A stretch of DNA of 10,534 nt from Lachnospiraceae bacterium (GTDB lineage: Bacteria; Bacillota_A; Clostridia; Lachnospirales; Lachnospiraceae). The notes beneath the pieces are model-generated. The model did no database searches and was not told the DNA's origin. It saw only the letters and a program-made list of their open reading frames with translations. The DNA lies in assembly GCA_009911175.1 (NCBI GenBank), contig QXWX01000155.1:1-10534 (forward strand). The letters run 5' to 3'. Below, piece by piece: positions 1-6,693 of the stretch. Every line of letters begins with the position of its first letter. Position 1 is the stretch's first letter. A program made the translations under genes and the position numbers.

Positions 1-218
1 CCATCATTCAGAATCGCAATACGGTCGCTTAAGGCTTCTACCTCTGCCATATCATGGCTTGCCAAAACAATGGTTTTCCCTTGTGACTTAAGTTTTCGGA
101 TCTGATCATGCAGTGACAGCCTGCCTTCCACATCAAGCCCCGCAGTCGGCTCGTCAAGAAAAATAATATCTGGATTGCCGGAAAGAGCAAGCGCAAGATG
201 CAGCCGCCTTTTTTGCCC
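1..218 (-). pseudogene. ABC transporter ATP-binding protein, C-terminal half, cut at both ends
   Basis: Reading the minus strand from 218 to the window edge gives an open frame of about 72 residues with the second half of an ABC ATPase nucleotide-binding domain. It starts inside the signature loop ([12 protein letters not shown], the tail of an LSGGQ motif). It continues with Walker B and D-loop ([12 protein letters not shown]), then the H-loop histidine in ASHDMAEVEALSDR. The pattern is typical of CcmA-like exporters of the ABC-2 type. The Walker A half is absent: upstream of 218 the sequence becomes the start of serC in another frame. The 3' end lies beyond base 1. As drawn it has no start codon or ribosome binding site of its own, so it is a fragment here, although a complete copy could exist if the junction is an assembly error. 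Confidence 0.8.
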
Positions 219-519
219 AGTACCCCGTCAGAATGTAATCTGCTTTTTTATTTCTCATAAAATTCATCGGTATCATAGCAAACTGCAGGGAAGTTCCGCC
301 CTGCAGGAACAATACCTCATAATCGTCCGGAATATTCATCAATGCCCGCAGGTCATATTCCGTTTCATCTATAATGGACTGGAACAGAGAAGAACGGTGG
401 CTAATTTCCATAACAGACATACCGCTTCCCTTATAATCCATCATTTCATCAGCTGCTTCCTGCAAAACCGGCTCCGGCAAAACCGCCGGGCCAGCAGAAA
501 AATTATAAATATCCCGCAT
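154..519 (-). pseudogene. serC: Phosphoserine aminotransferase, N-terminal ~105 residues, truncated by fusion
   Basis: SerC converts 3-phosphohydroxypyruvate to phosphoserine, a PLP-dependent step of serine synthesis. The N-terminus is clear: [10 protein letters not shown] (6-15), [11 protein letters not shown] (33-43, with the phosphate-binding His-Arg) and [11 protein letters not shown] (70-80, the PLP-phosphate loop), then TGYWAKKA (98-105). The ATG at 517-519 has AGGAGG seven to eight bases upstream. After WAKKA the family match stops. The frame runs another 16 unrelated codons through ABC transporter DNA to a stop at 154, giving a 121-residue product instead of about 360. The PLP lysine and the whole second half are missing, so the product cannot be active. 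The gene starts 29 bases after a DegT-type aminotransferase remnant on the same strand. Confidence 0.85.
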
Positions 520-548
520 TGAAATTACCTCCTGTAAACATTTTACTT

Positions 549-719
549 TTATACTCCAAATTGTCGCCGCACAATCTGTATGATGCGCTGCATATCTTCC
601 TCTGTATTTTTGATATCGCTCGGCAGACAAAGTCCCCGGTTAAAAATATCCTCACTTACGCTCAACCCTTTTTCAACCTGGATAAAATCATATTTTTCTC
701 CATAACACTTTTCTAAGAT
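549..719 (-). pseudogene. DegT/DnrJ/EryC1-type aminotransferase, C-terminal remnant
   Basis: Not obvious as a gene because it has no start codon. In the frame ending with TAA at 549-551, the minus strand encodes YGEKYDFIQVEKG, then [16 protein letters not shown] and [18 protein letters not shown]. The [14 protein letters not shown] stretch is the characteristic C-terminal signature of DegT/DnrJ/EryC1/StrS sugar aminotransferases, which modify nucleotide-sugars for surface polysaccharide. About 55 codons remain of the usual ~370. Upstream in the same frame there is a stop (TAG near 730) and no ATG. The next real gene upstream on this strand is the GNAT gene, so the 5' part was lost at a junction somewhere in 720-781, a stretch in which I see nothing else. 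It lies 29 bases upstream of serC, suggesting the two pieces came from one operon. Confidence 0.65.
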
Positions 720-781
720 AACTATAATCCCCTATATAACTTCTGATAATAATTTTAATATCTCTATTTCTTAGGCAGCGT

Positions 782-1306
782 TTAAAGCAATAATTCAAAA
801 ACAAGAAACTTCCTGGGAACACCTACATCAGCATAGGTGATCTCAACAGTGTCTATATAATGAAACCCAAAAGACATATACATTTTCTGGGGAACATCAT
901 TTCCTTCGATACAATCCAGGCGGATCGCCCTTTGCCTCTGCGCTTTTGCTCTCTGGATTGCATGCTCTACCAGTTTTTTTGAGTAACCTCTCCCTGCATA
1001 TTCCGGAAGGACACGCAGGGCATGAAGTATCATTATTTCATTTCTGTCCGCTTTTATCTGCCATTGTACTGTATCATATATCTGATCGCATTCATGATCC
1101 ATTATATAAGCCGCCATGATCCGGCCATCTTCCTCACCGATAAACTGGTCATGCTGTTGGATCGCGTCCTCCACCATTTTCCTGGAAGGAAATCCACCTT
1201 TGTTTCCATTCGGCAAAAAACTTTTCCTTCCTAAAAATTCACACATCTTTTTGTAAAACTTCATCAGTTCATCCAAATCTCTCAATTCTGCTTCTCTAAT
1301 TTTCAT
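782..1306 (-). CDS. GNAT-family N-acetyltransferase
   Basis: A complete 174-residue GNAT protein, predicted to move an acetyl group from acetyl-CoA to an amine. Motif A, the acetyl-CoA pyrophosphate loop, is RVLPEYAGRGYSKKL at 98-112 (the R/Q-x-x-G-x-G/A pattern). Motif B is DVPQKMYMSFGF near 137-148. Length and order are normal for a single-domain GNAT; the substrate cannot be read from the sequence. The ATG at 1304-1306 is chosen because the only longer start falls inside the upstream gene. The best Shine-Dalgarno match (AAGGAAAG) is about 16 bases away, which is long, so translation may depend partly on coupling to the B3/4 gene that ends 23 bases upstream. It is probably the last gene of the lysE-metY-B3/4 operon. 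No clear terminator follows. Confidence 0.88.
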   Translation of the reverse strand: MKIREAELRDLDELMKFYKKMCEFLGRKSFLPNGNKGGFPSRKMVEDAIQQHDQFIGEEDGRIMAAYIMDHECDQIYDTVQWQIKADRNEIMILHALRVLPEYAGRGYSKKLVEHAIQRAKAQRQRAIRLDCIEGNDVPQKMYMSFGFHYIDTVEITYADVGVPRKFLVFELLL

Positions 1307-1329
1307 ACTTTTGTTTAAGTCATCTTTCC

Positions 1330-2037
1330 TTAAATTGAAGATAATATATCCGGACAAAAAACCTTCCCGTCCCCTCCACAATATTTCATTGTGGTATCTA
1401 TAATCTCCCGCATAACTTCTAATAGAAACTCTTCCTCTGTCGCCTCATTCCCTTCAATGATATATAGAATATCCCTCACATTTTCATCCACCTTTGTTTT
1501 ATTGTCCTGCCGGATCTCCAGCCGACATAAAACCTCATTGGAATCATCACAATAACAGTATTCATGCGGGTTCATCGGAACCGGCTGTTTCTGTCCCAGC
1601 GGAATATACTTTTCCGTACCGTCAGAAAACCGAACCGTCAGATTTCCGTCAACCTTATCCAGATTATGCGCCGCCACACAAAGCCCGCTCTCCATAGAAA
1701 TCACATTATAAATATCCACTACCTGATTGATAAACGGCATATCCCCATGCTTCAACAGCATTTTTATCAGATTTTCACTGGATGGGATATTTTTTCTTCG
1801 CTTAACGCCGGATTTGTCATGCAGGATATGATATCCTTCAAAAACTTCATCCCCATGAATATCCAATCCATCAAAGCGCTTCTGTAAATTTTCCAGCCTT
1901 ACCTTACGTTCTGCCTCCCATTCAGGATTCCTCCCGGTATTATCCACACCTTCAACAGACCCAAAAACCACTTTTACGCCAATGTCGGCAACCGCCTTTT
2001 CTATCTGATATTTCATAGTCGCATTCACTTCCCTCAT
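1330..2037 (-). CDS. B3/4 (phenylalanyl-tRNA synthetase beta-like editing) domain protein
   Basis: A 235-residue soluble protein resembling the B3/B4 domain of the PheRS beta subunit, the part that hydrolyses mischarged tRNA; stand-alone versions are widespread in Firmicutes. The core is visible: INQVVDIYNVISMESGLCVAAHNLDKVDG (about 103-131), then FSDGTEKYIPLG (137-148), NPHEYCYCDD (156-165) and a C-terminal KVDENVRDILYIIEGN block (182-197). The first ATG (2035-2037) overlaps the metY stop as ATGA, so the genes are translationally coupled. A GGAG lies only two bases before that ATG, so the ATG at residue 8 (2014-2016), with GAGGGAAG upstream, could be the true start. Whether it edits tRNA, and which amino acid it clears, is unknown. 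Its place next to metY and an amino acid exporter fits a role in handling unwanted amino acids (inference). Confidence 0.82.
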   Translation of the reverse strand: MREVNATMKYQIEKAVADIGVKVVFGSVEGVDNTGRNPEWEAERKVRLENLQKRFDGLDIHGDEVFEGYHILHDKSGVKRRKNIPSSENLIKMLLKHGDMPFINQVVDIYNVISMESGLCVAAHNLDKVDGNLTVRFSDGTEKYIPLGQKQPVPMNPHEYCYCDDSNEVLCRLEIRQDNKTKVDENVRDILYIIEGNEATEEEFLLEVMREIIDTTMKYCGGDGKVFCPDILSSI

Positions 2038-3302
2038 ATCTCCAGACCGGAAAACGCCCTTTCCAAATCCTCAATAATATCCTCTACATGTTCCAGACCA
2101 ACAGACAGCCGCACCATCCCGCCGTCAATCCCTGCCGCCTCCAGCTGTTCCTCGGTAAGCTGCCGGTGCGTCTCACTGGCCGGATGCAGTACACAAGTAC
2201 GGATATCCGCAACATGAACCTCATTGGACGCAAGCTGCAGGGTATTCATAAACCTCATTGCATTCTCTTTCCCACCCTTGATCACAAAAGAAATAACACC
2301 GCTGCACCCTTTCAGATACTTCTTTGCCAGACTGTAATCCTCATCGCTTTCCAGTCCCGGATAATTCACATGTTCCACATATCCTGACTTTTCAAGATAC
2401 CTGGCAACAGCCAGCGCATTTTCACAATACTGCTTCATCCGCACTGCCAGTGTCTCCAGCCCAAGGTTCAGAAGGAATGCGGAATGTGCCGCCGGATAAA
2501 CACCAAAATCCCTCATAAGCTGCATCCTCGCCTTAACGATATACGCTCTCTTTCCATAGGTATCCTTATAAGAAATGCCATGATAAGATTCATCCGGCTC
2601 CGTCAGCCCCGGAAATTTCCCACACGTCCAGTCAAACTTTCCGCTGTCCACAATCGCCCCGCCAATCTGCACTGCATGACCGTCCATATATTTTGACGTG
2701 GAATGGACAATAATGTCCGCCCCATATTCAAAAGGCTTACACAGCACCGGAGTAGCAAACGTATTGTCCACAATCAGCGGAACTGTATGGCGGTGTGCAA
2801 TATTTGCAAAACGCTCAATATCTAAAACCGTCAGCGCAGGATTTGCAAGTGTTTCCCCAAATACCGCCTTTGTGTTTGGCTTAAATGCCTGATCGATCTC
2901 CTCATCCGATGCGTTCTTGTCAATATAGATGCACTCAATCCCCAGCCTTTTCAGCGTATAAGAAAACAGGTTCACGGAACCGCCGTATATTTCAGTCAGG
3001 CTAATAAAGCTGTCGCCCGCATCACAGATATTAAGCAGCGACAGCAGCACAGCCGCCTGACCAGATGTGGTACACATAGCCCCAACTCCACCCTCCAGTT
3101 CCGCAATCTTGTCCTCAACCGCCATCACCGTAGGATTTCCAAACCGGGAATAGATCAGCGACTTCATCGGGTCATCAAAAACCGCCGCCACATCCTCCGT
3201 GGAATCATAAACATAAGTCGTACTCTGCACAATCGGCACCACCCTTGGCTCCGTATTCTTGGGTGTATAACCGGCGTGCAGGCATTTTGTTTCATCTCTC
3301 AT
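2034..3302 (-). CDS. metY: O-acetylhomoserine sulfhydrylase (O-acetylhomoserine aminocarboxypropyltransferase)
   Basis: A cytoplasmic PLP enzyme of the Cys/Met metabolism family, complete at 422 residues. It is expected to make homocysteine from O-acetylhomoserine and sulfide (direct sulfhydrylation), possibly with cysteine synthase side activity. Visible features are YSRFGNPT (51-58), LIVDNTFATP (176-185, with the Asp that contacts the PLP ring nitrogen), STSKYMDGHA (201-210, with Lys204 as Schiff-base lysine), TCVLHPASETHRQL (369-382) and MVRLSVGLE (396-404, the substrate-carboxylate arginine). The ATG at 3300-3302 has GGAGGAG six bases upstream; an in-frame ATG five codons earlier overlaps that site and is rejected. 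The 58-base gap to lysE holds no room for a riboswitch, so the gene is probably co-transcribed with lysE. Related families (cystathionine gamma-synthase/lyase) are less likely given the ~420-residue length and the GGAIVDSGKFDW insert region. Confidence 0.9.
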   Translation of the reverse strand: MRDETKCLHAGYTPKNTEPRVVPIVQSTTYVYDSTEDVAAVFDDPMKSLIYSRFGNPTVMAVEDKIAELEGGVGAMCTTSGQAAVLLSLLNICDAGDSFISLTEIYGGSVNLFSYTLKRLGIECIYIDKNASDEEIDQAFKPNTKAVFGETLANPALTVLDIERFANIAHRHTVPLIVDNTFATPVLCKPFEYGADIIVHSTSKYMDGHAVQIGGAIVDSGKFDWTCGKFPGLTEPDESYHGISYKDTYGKRAYIVKARMQLMRDFGVYPAAHSAFLLNLGLETLAVRMKQYCENALAVARYLEKSGYVEHVNYPGLESDEDYSLAKKYLKGCSGVISFVIKGGKENAMRFMNTLQLASNEVHVADIRTCVLHPASETHRQLTEEQLEAAGIDGGMVRLSVGLEHVEDIIEDLERAFSGLEI

Positions 3303-3360
3303 AAAAATCTCCTCCATATCTATCTAAATTTCTGAAAGGCATCTCCATATCCACAAGCCT

Positions 3361-3945
3361 TTATTTCAATATGCTGTATACACATTCCAATAAAGTGACA
3401 GCAAGAATGATGTTGATCAGGCGGTAATGCCGCAGGTAAACCTTCTGGATTGCCAGCCCTGTACCGATCCACGCAGATGTAGCAACCGTTCCTATCGTCG
3501 CTATCACAAATTCAAAGAAAACCAATACCGGCAGAGCCGTACTGTAGTTCGTCACATATCCGGTCAATGCCGTGATCCCAAAAAGATAGATCTTCACATT
3601 CACAAACTGCAGCATAAACCCTTTTAAAAAAGAGGCCGATCTCTCTCCGCCATCTCCATCCGGCCGGCTGACAGCGATATGGACTGCCAGCCAGAGGATA
3701 TAAGCAGCTCCCAAATACTTCATTACCCCCAGCACCTCCGGCAACAGCGTACTCACCCCATAGACAAATACCGCACAGATCATCTGCACCACATAATACC
3801 CGGAGAATATACCGAAAAAGAGGGGATCCCCTTTCTTCCATCCATAATTCGTCACGGTATTTAAAGCCAGGATATTACCCGGCCCCGGCGTGAACGCATT
3901 GATCACAGAATAAACAAAAAAATTACCTATCACATAGCCTGGCAT
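3361..3945 (-). CDS. LysE/RhtB-family amino acid exporter
   Basis: A 194-residue integral membrane protein of the LysE superfamily, which exports amino acids or their derivatives across the cytoplasmic membrane. The N-terminal helix carries the family's TPGPGNI motif (19-25). KYLGAAYILWLAVHIA (76-91) is the usual third helix. FLKGFMLQFVNVKIYLFG (107-123) matches the conserved FxxGxxxQxxNPK stretch, with Val in place of Pro. Hydrophobic segments near 5-25, 42-66, 70-93, 116-133, 137-160 and 176-193 give about six membrane helices. The ATG at 3943-3945 has GGAGG seven bases upstream; an ATG six codons earlier would overlap that site. The gene lies immediately downstream of a LysR-type regulator and upstream of metY, the common regulator-exporter arrangement, suggesting export of methionine, homocysteine, cysteine or an analogue. 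The substrate is inferred from context only. Confidence 0.87.
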   Translation of the reverse strand: MPGYVIGNFFVYSVINAFTPGPGNILALNTVTNYGWKKGDPLFFGIFSGYYVVQMICAVFVYGVSTLLPEVLGVMKYLGAAYILWLAVHIAVSRPDGDGGERSASFLKGFMLQFVNVKIYLFGITALTGYVTNYSTALPVLVFFEFVIATIGTVATSAWIGTGLAIQKVYLRHYRLINIILAVTLLECVYSILK

Positions 3946-3968
3946 GATAACGCCTCCTTCCACTTACG

Positions 3969-3999
3969 ATTGTACAGCGGAATGCCATATGATAGGTAA
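3969..3999 (-). promoter_or_regulatory. Probable promoter of lysE-metY operon
   Basis: On the minus strand a good -10 (TACAAT, 3969-3974) lies 24 bases before the lysE start codon. The -35 region is poor: the best match is TTACCT at 3994-3999 with a 19-base spacer. A weak -35 overlapped by an inverted repeat is typical of promoters that need a LysR-type activator. Confidence 0.45.
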
Positions 4000-4013
4000 T
4001 ACTGATTACTTAT
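3992..4013. promoter_or_regulatory. Inverted repeat, candidate LysR-type operator
   Basis: The arms ATAGGTAAT (3992-4000) and ATTACTTAT (4005-4013) are inverted copies with one mismatch, separated by ACTG. The repeat sits between the LysR gene and lysE and overlaps the expected -35. It contains T-N11-A spacings, as LysR-family boxes do. Binding is inferred from position and symmetry. Confidence 0.45.
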
Positions 4014-4017
4014 GCTA

Positions 4018-4040
4018 AAACATAGGCTGAACCTATGTTT
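4018..4040 (-). terminator. Hairpin at the end of the LysR gene, weak terminator
   Basis: A perfect 9-bp stem (AAACATAGG with CCTATGTTT) closes a 5-base loop directly after the LysR stop codon. On the minus strand it is followed only by a short TTTTAG tail. It could be a weak intrinsic terminator separating the regulator from lysE. Its symmetry also leaves open a second operator. Confidence 0.45.
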
Positions 4041-4942
4041 CAATCTTTTTGATACTGTTTCAGTGCTTCTACATAGATCTCACCCAGCCGGGATAATTCC
4101 CTATCTTTATTCAGGATATATCCGATCCGCATGGTCTCATCCCCCTCCAAAGGAATAGAAATGATGGAATCCCCATGGAGATATCTGGGGAAAATACCGC
4201 TTGAAATGGTATAGCCATCCAGTCCGATCATAAAATTCACGATAGCGGCACGGTCGCTGATTCGGATGCTCTTTTCCGCGATCTCATTACTGAATAATTC
4301 CTCTGCAAAATTAGAAGATTCATAAGCCCCCTGCACAAAGTTCAGCCTTGGATATGGTTTCAGATCTTCCAGGCTGACCTTCTCCCGATCCGCCAGCGGA
4401 TGGCCTTTCCGCAGAAACACATGCGGAGTCGCCGTAAACAGTTCATGAAAATTCAGATTGTACTCTTCAAAAACTTTCATCAATACATTTTCATTTGCCT
4501 TACTAAGATAGAGTACCCCAAGGTCACTAAAGCGGTTCCTGACATCCATAATGATCTGATAGGTCTGTGTCTCATTCAAAATAAACTCATATCTTTCCTG
4601 GCCGAACTGCTGCACCAGTTCCACAAAAGCATTGGCAGCAAATGTATAATGCTGTGTGGAGATACAAAACCTCTGCTTTTCCGGCTGATTATCTATGTAC
4701 CGGGATTCCAGAAGCTCCATCTGCTGCACTACCTGACGTGCATATCCCAAAAACTCCATACCTTCCGTAGTCAATGCAACGCCCGCCCGGCAGCGGTTAA
4801 AAATGGTGATTCCGGCTTCATTCTCCACCTCTTTGATCGCCCCGGAAAGACTTGGCTGTGAAATGAACAATTCTTTTGCCGCCTCTGTGATAGAACCTTT
4901 TTCCGCTACTGTTATCATATATTTTAATTGCTGTAATGTCAT
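4040..4942 (-). CDS. LysR-family transcriptional regulator
   Basis: A complete 300-residue LysR-type regulator. The N-terminal winged helix-turn-helix is clear (KGSITEAAKELFISQPSLSG, 15-34, then IKEVENEAGITIFNR to 50). A linker helix follows, then a periplasmic-binding-protein-like effector domain from about 90 to 300. The ATG at 4940-4942 has GGAGG seven bases upstream; an ATG two codons earlier is too close to that site. It is encoded just upstream of lysE on the same strand, not divergently. The hairpin after its stop and the inverted repeat before lysE suggest it controls lysE-metY, and its effector may be a sulfur amino acid or O-acetyl precursor, as for CysB/MetR-like regulators (inference). 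It follows the membrane coiled-coil gene by 22 bases and may share that gene's promoter, since no separate one is evident. Confidence 0.9.
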   Translation of the reverse strand: MTLQQLKYMITVAEKGSITEAAKELFISQPSLSGAIKEVENEAGITIFNRCRAGVALTTEGMEFLGYARQVVQQMELLESRYIDNQPEKQRFCISTQHYTFAANAFVELVQQFGQERYEFILNETQTYQIIMDVRNRFSDLGVLYLSKANENVLMKVFEEYNLNFHELFTATPHVFLRKGHPLADREKVSLEDLKPYPRLNFVQGAYESSNFAEELFSNEIAEKSIRISDRAAIVNFMIGLDGYTISSGIFPRYLHGDSIISIPLEGDETMRIGYILNKDRELSRLGEIYVEALKQYQKD

Positions 4943-4964
4943 ATCCATTCCTCCAATCATGCTC

Positions 4965-5393
4965 TTAATTATATAAAGGAAACAGAACAAATACAAGTCC
5001 GCCGATCCGGCTGACCACCTCCCGTCTTTGTTCTTTCGTCCTCTGCTCTAATTGATAAAAAGTTGTATCCAATACTTTGATATCCTTATATAAATCTGCA
5101 CATTCTTCTGCGGCTAATTTTGCAGTCTGTTGAAGCTGTTCCTGTTCATCGCTTTTCAGAACACTTACCACCTCTTCTATTTCTTCCTCGTAAGAGATCT
5201 CATTCATCTTTTCCTGGCTCTCTTCTTCCTGCTCTCTTTGCATCTCCTCTGAAAATTTCTTCTCATTTAAAAATTCCTTTTCACAACTGAAGTAAAGCAA
5301 CAGGATAAGAGGAATACTTACAGCTGCAAAAAGAATGTTTTTTACAATGACACCCTTTCGGCACCTTCTTTTTCTCTGTGTACTATTTTCCAT
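4965..5393 (-). CDS. Small membrane-anchored acidic coiled-coil protein, unknown function
   Basis: I do not recognise this 142-residue protein. It has a strongly basic N-terminus (QRKRRCRKG, 6-14) and one hydrophobic helix at about 15-36 (VIVKNILFAAVSIPLILLLYF). A long, highly charged, Glu-rich region with coiled-coil character follows (about 40-130), and it ends in a short hydrophobic tail (GGLVFVLFPLYN). The positive-inside rule predicts a type II single-pass protein with the charged part outside. Cys37 follows the membrane segment, but YFSC is a poor lipobox. The ATG at 5391-5393 has AGGTGAG seven bases upstream; a GTG four codons earlier lies inside that site. A promoter is visible upstream, and the LysR gene starts 22 bases after the stop, so the two may be one transcript. 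The odd hydrophobic tail could reflect a late frameshift. Confidence 0.6.
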   Translation of the reverse strand: MENSTQRKRRCRKGVIVKNILFAAVSIPLILLLYFSCEKEFLNEKKFSEEMQREQEEESQEKMNEISYEEEIEEVVSVLKSDEQEQLQQTAKLAAEECADLYKDIKVLDTTFYQLEQRTKEQRREVVSRIGGLVFVLFPLYN

Positions 5394-5427
5394 AATATTT
5401 CTCACCTTTTCTTGTTGTATGGCTTAT

Positions 5428-5456
5428 AGTATTACATTTGTAAGATTTCAAGTCAA
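5428..5456 (-). promoter_or_regulatory. Probable sigma-A promoter of the coiled-coil gene (and LysR gene)
   Basis: On the minus strand TTGACT (5451-5456, five of six to the -35 consensus) is followed by a 17-base spacer and AATACT (5428-5433) with an upstream TG, an extended -10. It lies about 35 bases before the ATG at 5393. Confidence 0.55.
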
Positions 5457-5500
5457 GCAAAATTTATATACACGATAAACTTGCAGCCCTTCTCTCCTTC

Positions 5501-6344
5501 TCACCGATTTCCCACAACTGGAATATCCATCTCCTGCTTTTGAATGGTATTGGATAAATAACGAAAAGCCCCATTCCCTAACGGTCTGACCACAATCTGA
5601 TTTGTAAAGGCATAATCTGAATTATAATCCGGCCATACGCCATCCACAAACAATGTAAGCGTTCCATCCCCATTTTCTATATAGTCCACTACTTCGGGAA
5701 ACGGCGGCAATGGCTGCGAAATACTCATTTCATATTTATATGTATCCGTATCAGCATCATATTTGCATTGTTCCCTTAATTGCTCTGCTGTTACCGGGAA
5801 ATACGTCATCATAATGGATTCATAAAGTTCTGACGAAATTCCCTCACCGTCCGGAACAAATATCTCCCCTGTATGGATTCGATAAATATCCTCAAACATG
5901 CATGGTCTTATAATTTCTTCCACATTTCTGCTGTCCCAGTCAGTAATCAACACATTATAACTTACATAGCTAAGGCCTGATACATATTTTCGGGTAAATT
6001 CCCTGCATGTTTCCGGCAGCGGTTTGACCCTGTAATACTCCTTCAAATTGCCATGTGCAACGATTACTGCATTTGTATAAATCAAATATCCCTTTTCTGT
6101 CAATCGGATCTCTGCAATATCATTAGTTCTGGCTGATTCTATAACCGGTATCCCGTTTTTCTTCCATCCAATCCCAATATAGTAGGTTTGCAGTATCCCC
6201 TGCCGACAGACAAACGTTCTGGAAGAAAATGTTCCATCCGTAAAGGGCTCGTATATTGTGACCTATGCATCCAATAACCGTCAGGGATAGCGCCAGTAGA
6301 AAACATATACCATATTTCTTTATAGTCCATTTCATTTCCTCCAT
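5501..6344 (-). pseudogene. Predicted lipoprotein gene broken by a frameshift
   Basis: The minus-strand ATG at 6342-6344 (AAAGGAG four bases upstream) opens a lipoprotein signal peptide: basic MKWTIKKYG, a hydrophobic FLLALSLTVIG, and a lipobox ending in Cys26 (VIGC, codon at 6267-6269). That frame stops at 6123. A second frame, open from 6262 to a stop at 5501 and lacking a credible start of its own, carries the protein body. It starts around TIYEPFTDGTFSSRTF, runs through ILQTYYIGIGWKKNGIPVIE and continues with RLTEKGYLIYTNAVIVAHGN. Joining them with a one-base deletion (or two-base insertion) just after the lipobox, roughly 6240-6262, would give a normal ~280-residue exported lipoprotein. 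The body contains a DGTLTLFVDGVWPDYNSD segment and no recognised catalytic motif. Function unknown. It is either a recent pseudogene or a sequencing error; a shorter body-only product cannot be excluded. Confidence 0.65.
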
Positions 6345-6422
6345 CGCTCTCCTTTCCTACAATATGCTTTTCATTTCCTATCTGTCTGGTAGAACATATG
6401 AAGTTTTATGCCTGACTATAAC

Positions 6423-6457
6423 AAACCGCCCTTATTTTGCAAAATGAAGGGCGGTTT
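6423..6457. terminator. Strong hairpin terminator, possibly bidirectional
   Basis: The arms AAACCGCCCTT (6423-6433) and AAGGGCGGTTT (6447-6457) form a perfect 11-bp stem around an ATTTTGCAAAATG loop that can itself pair. The plus strand ends in TTTTTG and the minus strand in TTTGTTATAG, so the plus direction is slightly better. It separates the lipoprotein pseudogene from everything to its right. Confidence 0.75.
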
Positions 6458-6626
6458 TTGTAAATTTTAAACCTTCAAGAGTTATCTGGCCGTCATTCTC
6501 AAGAATCAGAATGCCGAGTGTAGTAAACGCCTTTTTAACGGAACCAATCTGATAAAGAGTTTTTTGCCGGCAGAAATCATACGGCTTCATTTCCGCCCGA
6601 AACCGTACTGGAAACAGCCGGCACAA
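6432..6626 (-). pseudogene. Beta-lactamase-family serine hydrolase, short N-terminal scrap
   Basis: The minus-strand open frame ending at 6432 contains KTLYQIGSVKKAFTTLGILI and ENDGQITLEG (bases 6471-6563). This matches the first conserved block of class C beta-lactamase/serine hydrolase proteins (typically TLF-IGSVTK-FTAL-ILxLxEEGKLSLDD). The catalytic Ser-x-x-Lys (SVKK) is present. Only about 31 residues match. The upstream part of the domain is not continuous in any frame I could follow, and the downstream part runs straight into the terminator hairpin, whose stem encodes the last codons. The Tyr-x-Asn and Lys-Thr-Gly motifs are absent, so no activity is expected. The rest of 6564-6690 holds nothing I can name. 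Confidence 0.5.
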
Positions 6627-6693
6627 GCATTATTGTGCATCTATCAGAAAATAATATGTAGCGGTTTTTCTTTGTTTCATCGGAAACTCTATA

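Noticed and set aside
175..522. Plus-strand open frame opposite serC
   Set aside because: It is antisense to the clear SerC reading, has no ribosome binding site or family motif, and crosses the chimeric junction.
2088..2892. Several plus-strand open frames opposite metY
   Set aside because: All are opposite a strongly conserved enzyme, short, rich in His/Pro/Arg from reverse reading, and lack ribosome binding sites.
3303..3360. Possible riboswitch or T-box leader before metY
   Set aside because: The gap is only 58 bases, has no conserved S-box or T-box sequence and no terminator, so it cannot hold such a leader.
3512..3841. Alternative minus-strand frame inside lysE (109 codons)
   Set aside because: It is an out-of-frame reading of the LysE membrane segments, which match the family in the main frame.
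6139..6330. Third minus-strand frame through the lipoprotein start region
   Set aside because: It reads neither the signal peptide nor the protein body and has no ribosome binding site.
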